This document shows positions 44,766 through 56,696 of a stretch of 64,000 nucleotides of DNA, in pieces; position 1 is the first letter of the stretch; every line of letters starts with the position of its first letter. The notes beneath the pieces are model-generated. The model worked only from the letters and a program-made list of their open reading frames with translations. It was not told the origin of the DNA and searched no databases. The position numbers and the translations under genes are program-made. The stretch comes from Fomes fomentarius (taxonomy: Eukaryota; Basidiomycota; Agaricomycetes; Polyporales; Polyporaceae): positions 1,054,001-1,118,000 of the forward strand of contig JABYQN010000005.1 of the NCBI GenBank assembly GCA_022606135.1, given 5' to 3'.

Positions 44766-47700
44766 CTAGCGACGAGGCCGAGATGTAGTCGGCTGCTGGG
44801 GATGATGTGGAGATGATGTGGGCAGCGGCAGGAAAGGACGAGGATCCAAGCTGAACTCATAGTTGTCATCTATGATCTCCAGACCGTTGTATTCATGTAG
44901 TGGCAGGCCTCTGAGCCAGTCTTCATTGTAGCAGTTCCGCCAGAGACCCTTTGGTGCCTTCGAGTTCATGGTGGTTGGCACCCTGAGCTCAATCCGCTGA
45001 TGAGGTGCATTTCCTCCCGTGTCATCCTTCGCCCGCTTCGCAATCTGTATCTTGTCAATTCCCCTCATGAAGGTCTTGTACCCCCGACTCTGCCACAACG
45101 CTTCTTTGATGTGGTACGTGCGACATTCCACACCAACACTTGGCACTGCTGGCTTGTCTGGGCTGACATGAACAGGCTTCAGCCTGTTCAATAATATCAC
45201 ATGGCGTTGGAGGCCGAAGGCAGGGTCTGGACATGATTTCACGGCGTCCCTCCAATGTCTGCTTCAAATCAGATTCATTGAAAGATGACTGTGGGTCGGC
45301 GACACTCACCGTCTGCTGCCGCGTAGCCGCCCTCCTCCGCAACAACTCTTTCATCCACTTGTCCTTGTTGTCGGGCGTTGCCTTCTTCATGAGCTTACTG
45401 AATTTCACTTTCAAATAATCCACGTGTGCTGACACCGCGCTAGCCACAAACATCCGCTTGAGGTACCGAGTAGGAATGGGTGTAGTGGAGTATTCACCAC
45501 CAGCCACTGCATTCAGGAAATCGGTGATGAAGAAGTCCGCAGCTTCTTGATTCAGTCTGAACGTCTTCCAGCCCCGACTGAGGTCGATCTTGAACTCGGC
45601 GCAACTCGTAATGACCGGCCCCCGCGCATCAGAGTACTGCTTGGCTTCATCTTCTGTCAGTGCTGGGACTGGTACAGGTAGGTCCTTCATGGTGTGTATG
45701 TGGAGGAATTCATGGTCAAAATGCTTTCGAACACATGCCTATAGGAGATAAGGTGAGGGGTCTATGCTCATACATGAAACGACGTACAGCAAGTCGGGTA
45801 AGATGATTCTCCTCTTCCTGGTTGACCGCCGATTGAACTGGAATGGCCGTTGTGCGAGTTGCATTTCGCTCAGGCGGTGCAGTAGCTTCCTGTCCCTCCA
45901 TCTCATCATCTGAAGATATCGCAGCCAACTGGTCTGAGAAGTCTTCACCGTTTGCTTTGGCGATCCTAGCAGCTACTGAACGCACTCGAGGCTTGCAGCG
46001 CTGTGGAATAGTGTGCCAGCCGGGAGCCCAAGACGTCATGACTGACTCTATCTTGACGTTCAGAGTCTCGATTGTGTCCCTAGATGGATGCATCAGAATA
46101 CTGCGTAGTAACTCGCATTATTCATTGCTATGTGCTCACTCAATGTCATCGAACCTCTTGTCAACGCTTTCCTTCACTGATTGGACAGCGTTGAGAACTC
46201 TGACGTTGCTTGGGGTGTTATCTGAGTATGGCTGCGTCGGTGCCGCTTGAGCCCTGCAGTAGGACTGCATCAAATAGTGAGCACCGTTGCACTACCGCAT
46301 TACACTATTGCACTCACACTCTGTGAATGTGACTCCTCATCGGTTTCAAAGCAATACTGAGTGAAAACTGGGGCTTGTTGCTTCCCCTTGTCGGCTGCTG
46401 GTATACGACCACTGCCCGGGTCGTCCTAGTGCAGTATGCATCAACATCAGCATATAGAAAGCTATAAACCTCATACTGAGTCGGAGGCATCTTCTATTGT
46501 CATCCGGAATCAAGCCTTGGGACGAGTAGTGGACGCAGCGCTAGTATGCCCGTCCGGGACATCTGTATTTGTGGAGCCTATGTTCTTCTTGCGCGATGTG
46601 TCCGTGTTGCACACCAACTGGCTAGGTGGTGGGGCAGATCCGATGGTAAAGATAGGCTAGAACAGATAGTGTTAGCGGGAAAACGAGAGACGAGCGGCAA
46701 GTAGTTACAAATTCTTCGAGATCAACATCCATGATGTTTTGAGCTGCAAGGAAGGCAGCCAAAATGGCCTTGCGATCGGACACGGGAAGAGCCTGGAAGA
46801 TCTGTTTGCTCTCATCGTGTGGCTGTTCAAGACATCAGACTAGTTTGAGTAGGTGCAACGTCCGAGCACTCACCAGATTGTCCCCGATGGCCGTGAGGGG
46901 TGGTACGAATCCACTTGCCAGAAGCGATTCAACAGTGGAGCCTTCAGGGATGTGGTGTTTGTCTTCTCCTTGACCCACAGGAGTTGGTGCTGGGTGAAGC
47001 GGTGGTTCTGTGGCTGTACGGCCACTCGCGGTCGGAGTTGCCGCTGAGGGGGAGCTTTACGCTGTGATTTTGGTTTCGTCGTAGGGTTCCCAGGTGACTC
47101 AGCCACGAACATGAAGGATAGTTGCGAAGTAAGAGGTGCCGTATGAGATGGAGGCACTTGGGATGGAGGCGCCTGACTGGATGACTGTGAAGGAGGTACT
47201 GCGTGAGCTGGAGCAGGCCGCGGTACGTGACTCTGAGGAGAGGTGGTATTCTGAGGACTAACACCATCATGAGGCCCCAAGTGTGGATGCTGAGCTGCAA
47301 AAGTGTGGTGATACAAGGGTGCAGAGGGATGTTGCAGCGGCAGCGGAGGTTGTCGATATGCATGGCTCTGTTGACTGCAGTGTGCCTCAGAGCAATCACA
47401 ATGGCCTATGTCAAGCTCTGTGAAGTCTTATATATTGCAGAAATAATACTACCCACCTATGTCGAGCTCTGTGAAGTCTGAGAGACACCAGAGCTCAACA
47501 CAGCGACTGTCTACGGGGCAGGAGCGTGTGGGAAACAACTGTACAGTACTACCAAACATGGGAATCAACAAAACATACAAAAGCGCTCAAAGAAAAATTC
47601 ATGGAGGGCGCAGGAGTCAATGGACGGGCTAGCGCTCTTAACCGAGGCGCGGGGCGCCCGTTGCCACCCTGTGTGAATATTTGCACAGCCACAGGTCAAA

Positions 47701-48214
47701 TAGGGAAGGAGGGAAAAATCGGCGAAGATAATGGTGCAGTGAAGGAATTAGGGAATGTGTGGAAGGCTGAATGAAAACAAACCATGGACTTGGCTAGGGC
47801 ACAAGACCCATGAGGTCCAACAGGCTCATACCGTGTTGCATGTACGGCAGCTGGATGGTGTTTGAGTATTCAGGAGTATATGCGCCAGAAGTGGGGTGGG
47901 GTTGATTCGGATAGTAGTTTGTCGTATGAATGAGAGAAGGTTGATTGTCAGGGACAGAATACATGTGCGGCGTAGGGTGAACAGCAGGCTCGCCGCTCCG
48001 CATGGAAGGGCCAGGAACGGGAAAGTATCCAGTGCCTTGAGCTGGATATGGGTGGTGATGGGAATGCGCATAACTGTACGAGTTGGACATATACTGTTGC
48101 TCATCTGTTGTGTTTGTCCCCCAGTACGTGCGCCCCTGTCGAATATCGGGTACCTGGTATGATGGCGGCGGGGGGGAATGCATATACAGGATTTATTGGA
48201 GGACGGGGATCCAT
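44766..48214 (-). pseudogene. Multi-exon gene of an Agaricomycete-expanded family, interrupted by a solo LTR
   Basis: I do not know its function. Coding pieces on the minus strand, in order: MDPRPPINPVYAFPP at 48214; a Tyr/Pro/His-rich segment; the solo LTR at 47822-47369; a Pro/Gln-rich continuation; SLLASGFVPPLTAIGDNL joined to PHDESKQIFQALPVSDRK (46840s); FTQYCFETDEESHSQS; VRVLNAVQSVKESVDKRF; the 46096-45784 exon; then LAACVRKHFDHEFLHIHT into 45732-45316 (FFITDFLNAVAGGEYST, KWMKELLRRRAATRQQ); and KGLWRNCYNEDWLRGL near the stop at 44766. The C-terminal layout (basic RRR segment, then 'CY..WL..L') matches a repetitive family I associate with mushroom genomes. Defects: solo LTR in the 5' coding part, one extra G in the run at 45248-45250, and a G7 run at 48170-48176 that breaks the N-terminal frame. 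Confidence 0.6.
47369..47822 (-). repeat. Solo copia LTR with GGCTC target duplication
   Basis: 454-bp LTR in reverse orientation, bordered by GGCTC at 47364-47368 and 47823-47827. This confirms the LTR termini and a 5-bp target duplication for the family. It splits a coding exon of the minus-strand gene 44766-48214; the exon is open on both sides in the same frame once LTR and one GGCTC are ignored. A solo LTR arises when the two LTRs of an insertion recombine. Confidence 0.95.
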
Positions 48215-48255
48215 AATGAACGAGGCGATATGTGAGCTGTACAATCCATAGTCTG

Positions 48256-48868
48256 TCAGACATGCGAGGAGCGATAGTGGGTGGCCCAACCACCACCTAC
48301 CTGTTGTTTGGGAGCACAGACCAGCATGCAAGATGCCAAGATATGAACTGTTAGATAGGCTTGGTAGTCAGCAGCACGTAAAGGGATGTTGCGGAGAGAG
48401 AGGGCACTCACATTGAATGGGGGTGGATGAGTGTGGATGAGACGCCATGGGAGCTTGAAATATGCGGTGGTTGTGAACAAAAGCTTTGTCAGGAGCAACA
48501 CTCGCCAACCTTTTGCCACTGCAGACATCTTGAGCTCATAGTAGGCATCTCTTTAACGAAAAGTATGCCTTTCTTTTGTCATATAGGGAGTATAGCAGAG
48601 GTAAACATATTGGCTAGCATAAACTTGGGCTGATACAACTGGAAGTCTGAGAGAGGAGGGACAGAGGAAGGTTAGTATAGAGTAGAAGAAGGGAGTACTG
48701 GTAAAGTACAGATACATAGGGAAGAAATGGGCGCATACGAGAAACGAGCAGAACAAGCGTGGAATATGCAATGGGAAGGGGGAGGAGTTATGTACATACA
48801 TCATCTCCCAGGAATGCGCATCGTTCCACGCCAGTCCAAAGAGCAGCTTGCCACCAAAGAGGATTCAT
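48256..48868 (-). CDS. Small putative membrane protein (fragmented model)
   Basis: First exon 48868-48800 starts MNPLWWQAALWTGVER and ends in a good GTATGT donor. A short exon from 48638 (LYQPKFMLANMFTSAIL) and a longer one from about 48518 (AKGWRVLLLTKLLFTTTAYF...) follow; two hydrophobic stretches suggest membrane spans, and the end reads VHILASCMLVCAPKQQ. I could not splice the second and third exons in frame, so a frame break or an unusual intron is present. I do not recognise a function. Lies 240 bp downstream of the SUN-domain gene on the same strand and just upstream of the gene ending at 44766. Confidence 0.4.
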
Positions 48869-49107
48869 GATGTGTCTCAAACGCTGGGAGGGACAACATG
48901 GGGGGTGAAGCGACAGCCTCGCTCCTCCTCGGATCTGACAGCTATCCTCACGAATGCCTTTGATCTTCCTCCCCCACGAAGGTATCCTTGCCGAGAACCT
49001 GGAGAGCAATCGGAAGCGCAACATATAAGCATCTTTGAAAGAGCCCGACGAGCAACATGTGGCTAAGCATCCACGAATGGGTAATGTTTCGTGTCTCCGA
49101 CGAACTC

Positions 49108-50267
49108 TCAGTTGTCCTCGTTCTTGCCATGGATATGGACACGGTAGATGCAAGTGTTTTTGGCACCCCAGTTGTCAAGAATCTCGAAAACGAAGACCCC
49201 GTGAGTGAGCTGGAGGTTGTGAACATGACCATCAAATGCGAAGGTTTGACTGTGCCGGGGCACGTGGATGTTGTATTCGATCTTGGTAAGGAGGATGAAT
49301 TTTCTGCCTTGCATCAGAGGAGCATTGTGAGACAAGATATCAGGGTGCTCAGTTAGATATTGCATGTAACGCTCCTCATTTTGTGGACCATCAATTGCAG
49401 CCCATACTCTGATCAAGCAAGGGGCTTGACCGATCTCCTCTTCAATGTCATAGGCAAGGTGTGCGGGAAGATGGTCGATTGTGAAATGGGTAGGGAATAT
49501 GACTGCGGGAACCACGATCCAACCTGTCTGTTCTTCCCTGGCATATGCCAGCACCGGCCACCATGCATGTTGTCTCTAAGAAGGAGGTCGGCAAGATGTG
49601 TTGTCTTTGCATTCTTAATGGGAGGAGCGGCGGCTGGGGTTGTAAGTCCAGGTGCAATGCTTGCGCCGTCAAGACGGAGTGCATGGTCACCACGGCCAAC
49701 CTGCGCAAGTAGGGCATTACTGACGGCTGTATCGATGGCATCCATAAGATGCTGCGGTATTCCGGTGGAAGGTGGAGTGGCACTGAACGGATGGAAGCGT
49801 AGCAATGTGTCACCACAAAGATAGAGACTCATGGCAGAGATGTTTGGGAAGGTGAGCATGCATAGCAGGACAATAATTCCAACCACAGCACGCCACTTGC
49901 AGGTGCGACGAGCTGGCTCTGCCATTGCACTCGCAGAAGATGTGTTGTTGGTCAGCTGGGAAGCAGGTCGCTTTGAAGGGGTTCTATTGCCGTTGGAGAA
50001 GCGAACCTGAGGACCGGCTGGAGCGTACATGTACGAATCGTCAGTGAGGCTAGCGCTGCTACTAGACAAAGTCCATAACTCACAATCTTTAAGACGCTCT
50101 TCAAATACAAACCAACGACCACTGCATGAATTATCGTTGCAGCCGGGAGACATAGCGGCAGGATGAGCAGAGTGGCACAAGTGGTGGAAAGGTCTGGAGG
50201 GGTAAGTTGCGTCAAACCTCGGGTGAAACGGTAGCGCTGTCCACATGCAGCCTGGCGGAACTAGCAT
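49108..50267 (-). pseudogene. SUN-domain protein with one frame break
   Basis: SUN domains cap inner-nuclear-membrane proteins that bind KASH partners and link nucleus to cytoskeleton. Here an N-terminal polar region is followed by one membrane span (AVVGIIVLLCMLTFPNISA), a short lumenal stem, then the domain: GGRCWHMPG, VVPAVIFPTHFTIDHLP, a long middle loop, and the terminal FVFEILDNWGAKNTCIYRVHIHG, equivalent to the SNWG...TCLYRFRVHG end of animal SUN proteins. The frame changes by one base near 49515-49525, between GRCWHMPGKNRQVG and VVPAVIF, where homologues are continuous. The N-terminus is uncertain: an alternative frame at 50215-50090 carries a second hydrophobic segment (CATLLILPLCLPAATIIHAV) ending in a donor. 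Such SUN-like genes are multicopy in Agaricomycetes; nuclear-envelope function for this one is inference. Confidence 0.75.
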
Positions 50268-50672
50268 GTGACCTTTCGGCGCTGCCTGGTGCGCAAACTT
50301 AGCAGCGCTCAGGCTTCAAAGTCATTTCCTCCTCCTCCTCCTCCTCCTTGTGCGGTTCCCCCGCAACAAATCCAATTGCAGGCTGTGGCGTGCTAAGTAG
50401 GATCTGCATTGCATCCGGTTCAGCATTATTGAAGCTGGTGCTACTACACACTCCAACCTCAGAGCGCGCATATCCTATCCTCGGTATTACTCAGCCAAAC
50501 GTATCAGCTCGTACTGGCTCGCAATGGCCACTATGAACATACAGGATCGGCCGAGACCTGTCACATGAGGGCGACAGGAGAGTACTTTCAGACAATTACA
50601 AGATCCTTCCTCAGGATAAGGCTCATTGAGCGGTGGAACAGTGCAGGTGCGTCTTGCTCGCCCCATACTTCG
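50268..50672. other. Spacer with CTC microsatellite
   Basis: A (CTC)n run at about 50328-50348; otherwise short frames with no recognisable gene. Confidence 0.4.
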
Positions 50673-50818
50673 GTGCACGCTTGGACCTTGGAGCACGCAT
50701 TTGTAGCGTGCTTCTTAGCATGTACTGTGGTGCACGCTTGGACACTTTTTGTGCACTGTTTAGCATGTACTTCAGTGCACGCTTGGACCTTGGAGCATGC
50801 CATTGTGGCGCGCTTGGT
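50673..50818. repeat. Three-unit minisatellite
   Basis: Three 45-57 bp units each opening GTGCACGCTTGGAC and containing TTAGCATGTACT or a variant. It accounts for the Cys/Ala/Val-repetitive minus-strand frame across it. Confidence 0.7.
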
Positions 50819-51141
50819 TTGCAACCCACCCTGTGACAGGTGGAAGAAGCATGTATGTAAGGGTGCAAAATGTACGTCCAACAGGGAAAGGAGGGATGGA
50901 AGAGCGGGTGGTGGCAGATGACTGCAGAGGACGTCTGGCGTGTGCTCGGACTGAAGCTCATGGGTGAGTAGGTCGGAATGGCCGTAGCCGGAGAGGCTCG
51001 GCGACCGTCGTCGTGGACGTGAAGGCCTATCGTGATGATAGGTAGTGGGCACGTGGTGGCACTCAGGTGTGCAAGCCTTGAACACTGGTTCAGCAGGCGG
51101 GAAGTCAATTGTTCATTTGGAGCTAGTAAGTCCACTGACTA

Positions 51142-51852
51142 CTATCCTACAGAGTGTAACATCGTTTTTACAGGAGTATCTAACTTCGTGTGCTCCGTTC
51201 TTGCCGCTGCCAGTTCTTCCTTCAACCAAAGAAGTGTGCACTTGATGCTTGCCAGATGTACCTCCAACGGGACATGCTCCATGCCAACAAGGGCTGGCTC
51301 CCTCATCCTTAGCCGTAGTTCAGACAAGTCCATGTCGATCGCAATGAGCATTTGCATGGTCGCAGCCAGATATGTGGCAGCTAGTGTCCGATAGTGGTCG
51401 ACGTCCTTGACGACAACTGCGCAATATTGAATTCCGCACATCTGGGTGGTGTATGTACCTCCAACCGTGCCCAGATGTTCCATACTAGGCCGTCATGTGC
51501 AACTGCTGTGGCGAAGGACTCTCGCACACACAATTTGTGTATGAAGGAGAGTCTCTCTTCTAATGCGTCGAGGGTGCCAGACGCTCCGGCAATCTTGATT
51601 AGGATGTTGGAGACATACAATGAGAAGCCGATGAGCGTGGTTTGGTAGACCTGAGACACGGCGAGTGAGAGTTCATGTGGGTTTGAAACTGAGACTTGTG
51701 CACGTCCCAATGTCTGGTACACATATGCGTTAAATGTGTTGCTAGCAATGCTTCGTCAATGTGAGTCATTTGATGACGGAAACGCGTACATGCTTGTCAA
51801 TGAATCTGCATATCTTGGTTGATATCTCCTGCAACTTCTGTGACGCCAACCG
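51142..51852 (-). pseudogene. Alpha-helical protein of a mushroom-expanded family, 5' end cut by an LTR
   Basis: Two minus-strand frames form one product: VYQTTLIGFSLYVSNILIKI and SGTLDALEERLSFIHKLCVRES in the first, KDVDHYRTLAATYLAATMQM and VPLEVHLASIKCTLLWLKEE in the second. They meet near 51408-51424 with a one-base frame break. The product would be almost all helix with a basic C-terminus. I recall similar proteins beside SUN-like genes in Agaricomycetes but know no function. The 5' coding part stops at 51852, where the copia LTR of copy B begins, so the first exons are missing from this window. Confidence 0.5.
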
Positions 51853-52306
51853 TGTTGGACCTCATGGGTCTTGTGCCCTAGCCAAGTCCATGGTTTGTTT
51901 TCATTCAGCCTTCCACACATTCCCTAATTCCTTCACTGCACCATTATCTTCACCGATTTTTCCCTCCTTCCCTATCCGACCTGTGGCTGTGCAAATACTC
52001 ACACAGGGTGGCAACGGGCGCCCCGCGCCTCGGTTAAGAGCGCTAGCCCGTCCATTGACTCCTGCGCCCTCCATGAATTTTTCTTTGAGCGCTTCTGTAT
52101 GTTTTGTTGATTCCCATGTTTGGAAGTACTGTATAGTTGTTTCCTACGCGCTCCTGCCCCGTAGACAATCGCTGTGTCGAGCTCTGGTGTCTCTCAGACT
52201 TCACAGAGCTCGACATAGGTGGGTAGTATTATTTCTACAATATATTAGACTTCACAGAGCTCGACATAGGCCATTGTGATTGCTCTGAGGCACACTGCAG
52301 TCAACA
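51853..52306 (+). repeat. 5' LTR of copia copy B
   Basis: 454 bp; shares the variants of the LTR at 34812. It marks the exact start of the second 17-kb unit. Confidence 0.95.
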
Positions 52307-52320
52307 GGTTATGAGCCCTG
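52307..52320 (+). other. Primer-binding site of copy B
   Basis: Same GGTTATGAGCCCTG as in copy A, complementary to the initiator-tRNA anticodon arm. Confidence 0.75.
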
Positions 52321-52529
52321 TGCTCTGACTGCCTCCAGACATCCATCTCCGCCAGTCCATTGCTCTCAAGACCTCATCCTGGTCCCCAGTCTTCCCTGCT
52401 TGCTCTGCTTGACTTGCTTTCATCTCTCTGGGTGCTCCCCCATCAATTCCATCGCTCCTCGTGGGTTTCTCACCCAATCCCTTCGCAATTTTGCCCACTC
52501 GTCGCACGCCGCGCACTTCCCCTATCACC

Positions 52530-53731
52530 ATGGCTCCATCCACGCCCTTCTTCCCAAAGCTCAACAATCGCAACTACCAGCAATGGCGACTCGACATGGA
52601 GGCAAGGCTGCGCACTCTTGGTGCTCTTTGCATTGTCGAGGGCACTGAGACCAGGCCCGTCTTCACGCAGCCATGGGACTCAGGTGAGCACCGTGAAATT
52701 CGCGATTTCGACAACAAGGTGGACATGGCAGCTGGGGAGTTATGGGGTTGTGTGGAGAGGGAGCAGCACACGCATCTGGAGTCCATTCGCAGCGATCCCA
52801 GTGCAATGTGGACGAAGTTGGAGGCCATACACATGCAGAAACGTCCCGGTATGCGTTTTAACACCTATAATGCGCTGCTCAGCCTCCAAAAGGCCGAAGA
52901 CGAGTCCCTATCCACTCTCTCCACCCGTGCTTTGCAGCTCAAGTCCGAGATGCGTGCCCTGCGTCCTGCGGGCTTCGATCTCGACCAGCTAGACGACGAG
53001 CTTGTCCTCATGATGCTCATCGGTGCACTGCCAGCTGAGTTCAACTCGCTGCACCAGATGCTGCTCCTCGACGACTCCTTGACCTTGGAGAAGCTGCAGG
53101 ACGCGTTCATTGCGCTCGAGAACCAGCCTGGGGTGTCCTCGTCGACGCCTGCGCTCTCCCATGCTGCGTCCACCCTTGTCTGCGCGTTCTGTGGTCGCAC
53201 CGGCCACTCCGAGGACCAGTGCTTCTCCAAGCGCGATGCGAGCACTCAGGCCAAGGAGAAAGCGGCTCAGCGATCGCAGTTCCGCTCCCAGAAGCCCAAG
53301 CGCAAGGAGAACGCTGCTGAGGCGTCCAAGGACACGCAGGACACTCCCCCGGAGTCCGCTGGGTCAGCTGCTGTGAGTGCTGGTTGCGCTTCTGCCCTTC
53401 TCTCTGTCTCCGACCGCTCTGCTTGGCTCGCTACTCCGGCTGCGACTAACTGGAACACCGACACAGGTGCTTCTGCACACATGACCCCTCACCATCACTG
53501 GTTCCGCTCCTACTCGCCGCATGTCATCCCCATCCGCCTCGCCAACTCGCACATTGTCTACTCGGCCGGGCTAGGGTCTGTGGTGTTCCCACCGGCGGAG
53601 AGGGACGGAGTTGTACCACCTGCTGTTGTACTACACGATGTCTTGCATGTTCCTGCGCTCGCCAGCAATCTACTGTCCGTTTTCCATCTCACGCGCGAGA
53701 AGGGCTATGTTGTCGAGATCCAGCGTTCAAG
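52530..53731 (+). pseudogene. Copia gag-protease of copy B
   Basis: Matches the copy A gag-protease without visible difference, including the zinc knuckle, DTGAS site and the truncating deletion at about 53721. Confidence 0.9.
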
Positions 53732-56660
53732 GTGTTCAAAGCATATGCTGAGAACTGCCTCGGCCTGCGAATCAAGGCCACGCGCGACGACAAGGGCGGC
53801 GAGTACATTGGCCAGGAGTACGCCGACTTCTGCGCTGAGCACGGCATCCATCGCCAGCACACAGAGCCAGACGAGCCGCACCAGAACGGTGTTGCGGAGC
53901 GAGCAAATCGCACCATTGCTGAGGGCGCAACGCTCTCCTCTCTCAGGCCAAGCTGCCTCCGTCGTTCTGGGGTCACGCCGTCTCCACCTTTGTCCACACT
54001 CGCAACCGCATGCCTACCTCTGCTGGGCGGCGGCATCCCTTACACTGCCTGGAAACGCGACGGACGCAAACCAGATGTGTCCTACTTCCGCGTTTCGGCT
54101 GCCTGGCTTATGTGCTTGTGCGCAAGAAGGACCGCAAAGCGCTGCAGCCTCACACGCGCAAATGCATCTTTGTTGGCTATCCTGAGGGCACCAAAGCCTG
54201 GCGGTTCTGGGATCCAGCTGCGAAGAAGTTCCTCATCTCCTCGCATGCTGTGTTCGACGAGCGCTGCTTCCCTGGTAACTCGCCCTCTATCAATGTCTTT
54301 GGGCTGCCTCTGGACGAAGTGGACATTCCCAGCGACGGAGAGCATGCGGATGATGCGCCCGACGACACTGAGGATGTGCCAGAGCTGCACGATCAGGGGG
54401 GAGACGATCCAGATGATCCTGCACCTCCTGCACCTCCTGCACCACAAAACGCTCGCCCGCACCTCCTGCACTGCAAAATGCTCCGCCTGCACCTCCAGAG
54501 CCACGCGCACCATCCCCAGATGCACCACCAGCAGTCCGAGTCCTCCAGCACCTCCTGCACCTCCTGCGCCGCGCGCGCACCTCCACCTCGCCCAGCATCT
54601 CGCTCGGGCGTGCTGTCGCCCACCATGAAGCGGACGGTCATGGCGGCTTCAGGCCATATCCTGCGCTCGCACGCAAGCTCCCAGCGCGCTCTACTCGCTA
54701 CACAGGCTCACTGAACAACCAGCAGCTCGAGCGAGAGAACCGTGTTCCGCAGCGCCTCCGCATCCACACTCCGTCACCTGCTCCCACTCCAGAGCCATCT
54801 GAGCGCGACGACACTCCACAGTGCAACTCGCCTTCACCAGACCCACTCATTGACGCACCAGTCGACCCAATCCCAGTCCAATTCCGCGCATACCGCTCTC
54901 CTTCGCCTCCGCCGTCTCCAACATCCTCGGACGATGAGCTTGACCTCCTCGGACGCGATCACGAGGACGGACTGGAGTGCACTGTTGAAGCAATGCTTGC
55001 GGGCATTGAGCATGTCTACACTGGTGAGCGCGACGACTTCCTGTCATACGACGATGCACTGGAGGTCGCATTCGAGTCTGTGGTTGAGCATGCGTTCAAG
55101 GCAGCACAGGAGCAGCACGGTGAGCCGCGCTCTATCTCTGATGCAATGAGGCTTCGCCGGACGAGTGCGACAAGTGGCTCAAGGCCGCACAGGACGAGAT
55201 CCAGTCCCTTGTCGAGAACGGCACCTTTGAGCTTGTGCAGCTTCGCCCGGTCGCAAAGCTATTGGCTCGCACTGGGTGTTCCGCGTCAAGCGCAATGCGG
55301 ACGGCTCCATTGAGCGGTACAAGGGCCGTCTTGTCGCAAAGGGCTTCTCCCAGCGCCCTGGCTTCGACTACAACGAGACCTTTGCGCCCACACCCAAGTG
55401 GGCCTCCATCCGTGCTATCCTCGCTCTTGCTGCACTCGAAGACCTCGAACTCGAGTCTGTGGACATATCCTCCGCCTATCTCAACGGCGAGCTCAAGGAG
55501 GAGGTCTACATGCAGCAGCCCGAGGGCTTTGAGGAGAAGACTCCGCAGTGGGTGTGGCGCCTCCGCAAGGCTCTCTATGGCCTCAAGCAGGCTGGCCGCT
55601 GCTGGCACGAGAAGCTGCACGAGGTCCTGCTCAAGCTCGGATTTTCGCGCCTGGTCTGCGAGCACAGTGTCTGGGTCTATCTGCACGACGGAGTGCGTCT
55701 TATCATCCCTGTCTTTGTCGACGACATCACCATTGCTGGCAAGTCCAAAGCGGCCATCCAGCGCGTCAAGGACGACCTCTGCGCACACTTCAAATTGCGA
55801 GACCTCGGTCCTACATCCTGGCTCCTGGGTGTCAAGATTGAGTGCAACCGCTCGACGCGTTCCCTGTCCATTTCACAGCGCCAGTATGCCCTCGACATCC
55901 TCGACCGCTATGGCTTTGCAGACTGTGACCCGGTGGGCACTCCCATGGACCCAGGCCTCCGTCTCAGTGCGGAGATGGCTCCCTCGTCGCCAGCTGATGC
56001 GCGCAACATGCAGGACATCCCCTACAACCAGGCTGTTGGCTCTTTTCTATCTTGCTGTGGCGACGCGCCCAGACATCTCTCGCACTGTGGGCAACCTTGT
56101 GCGTTTCTCCCAGAATCCGGGATGATGCACTGGAAGGCGGTCAAGCATCTCTTCCGCTACATCAAGGGCACTCTTGACTACAAGCTCACCTACTCCCCTT
56201 CGCCCGACGCTGAGCTCTTCACCTCCTTACCGATGCGGACCATGCTGGCTGTCCTGACACTGGCCGCTCCACCTCTGGCTATGTGATCAAGATGGGTACT
56301 GGTGCGATCTCCTGGTCGAGTCGTCTGCAGACAATTGTTGCGCTGTCCACCACGGAGGCGGAATTTTGCAGCAGTCTCCGCCGGCCAGGAGATGCTTTGG
56401 CTTCGCAACCTGCTCACGGAGTTTGGCTTTGATGTCTCCTCCGCATCCAGCTCCGCATGACAACCTCTCGCCCTCTCTGTTGCGAAAAATCCTGAGCACC
56501 ATGGGCATAAAGCACCTTGATCTGCGCTTCTACTGGCTGCGGGACGAAGTAGCAAAGGGCGGATTGAGATTGAGCACCTCCGCACTTCAGACATGCCGGC
56601 GGACATCCTCACCAAGTCGCTGCCCAAGCCCAAGTGCTGGAGATGGTGAAGATGCTTGGG
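53723..56660 (+). pseudogene. Copia pol of copy B, multiply frameshifted
   Basis: Same domains as copy A but broken by single-base deletions: for example GCAACCGCT to GCAACGCT near 53930, CGTTTTCGG to CGTTTCGG near 54093, CTTCCGCC to CTTCGCC near 55150, CTCCTTTACC to CTCCTTACC near 56225, and several between 56360 and 56640. RT core motifs (VDISSAYLNGEL, VFVDDITIAG) survive in an open stretch 55276-56037. Confidence 0.9.
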
Positions 56661-56696
56661 CTGGGACTTGACTGGTCAGGGGGGAGTGTTGGACCT

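Noticed and set aside
50588..51085. Minus-strand 165-codon ORF with Cys-rich repeats
   Set aside because: The repeats come from the three-unit minisatellite at 50673-50818; no domain.
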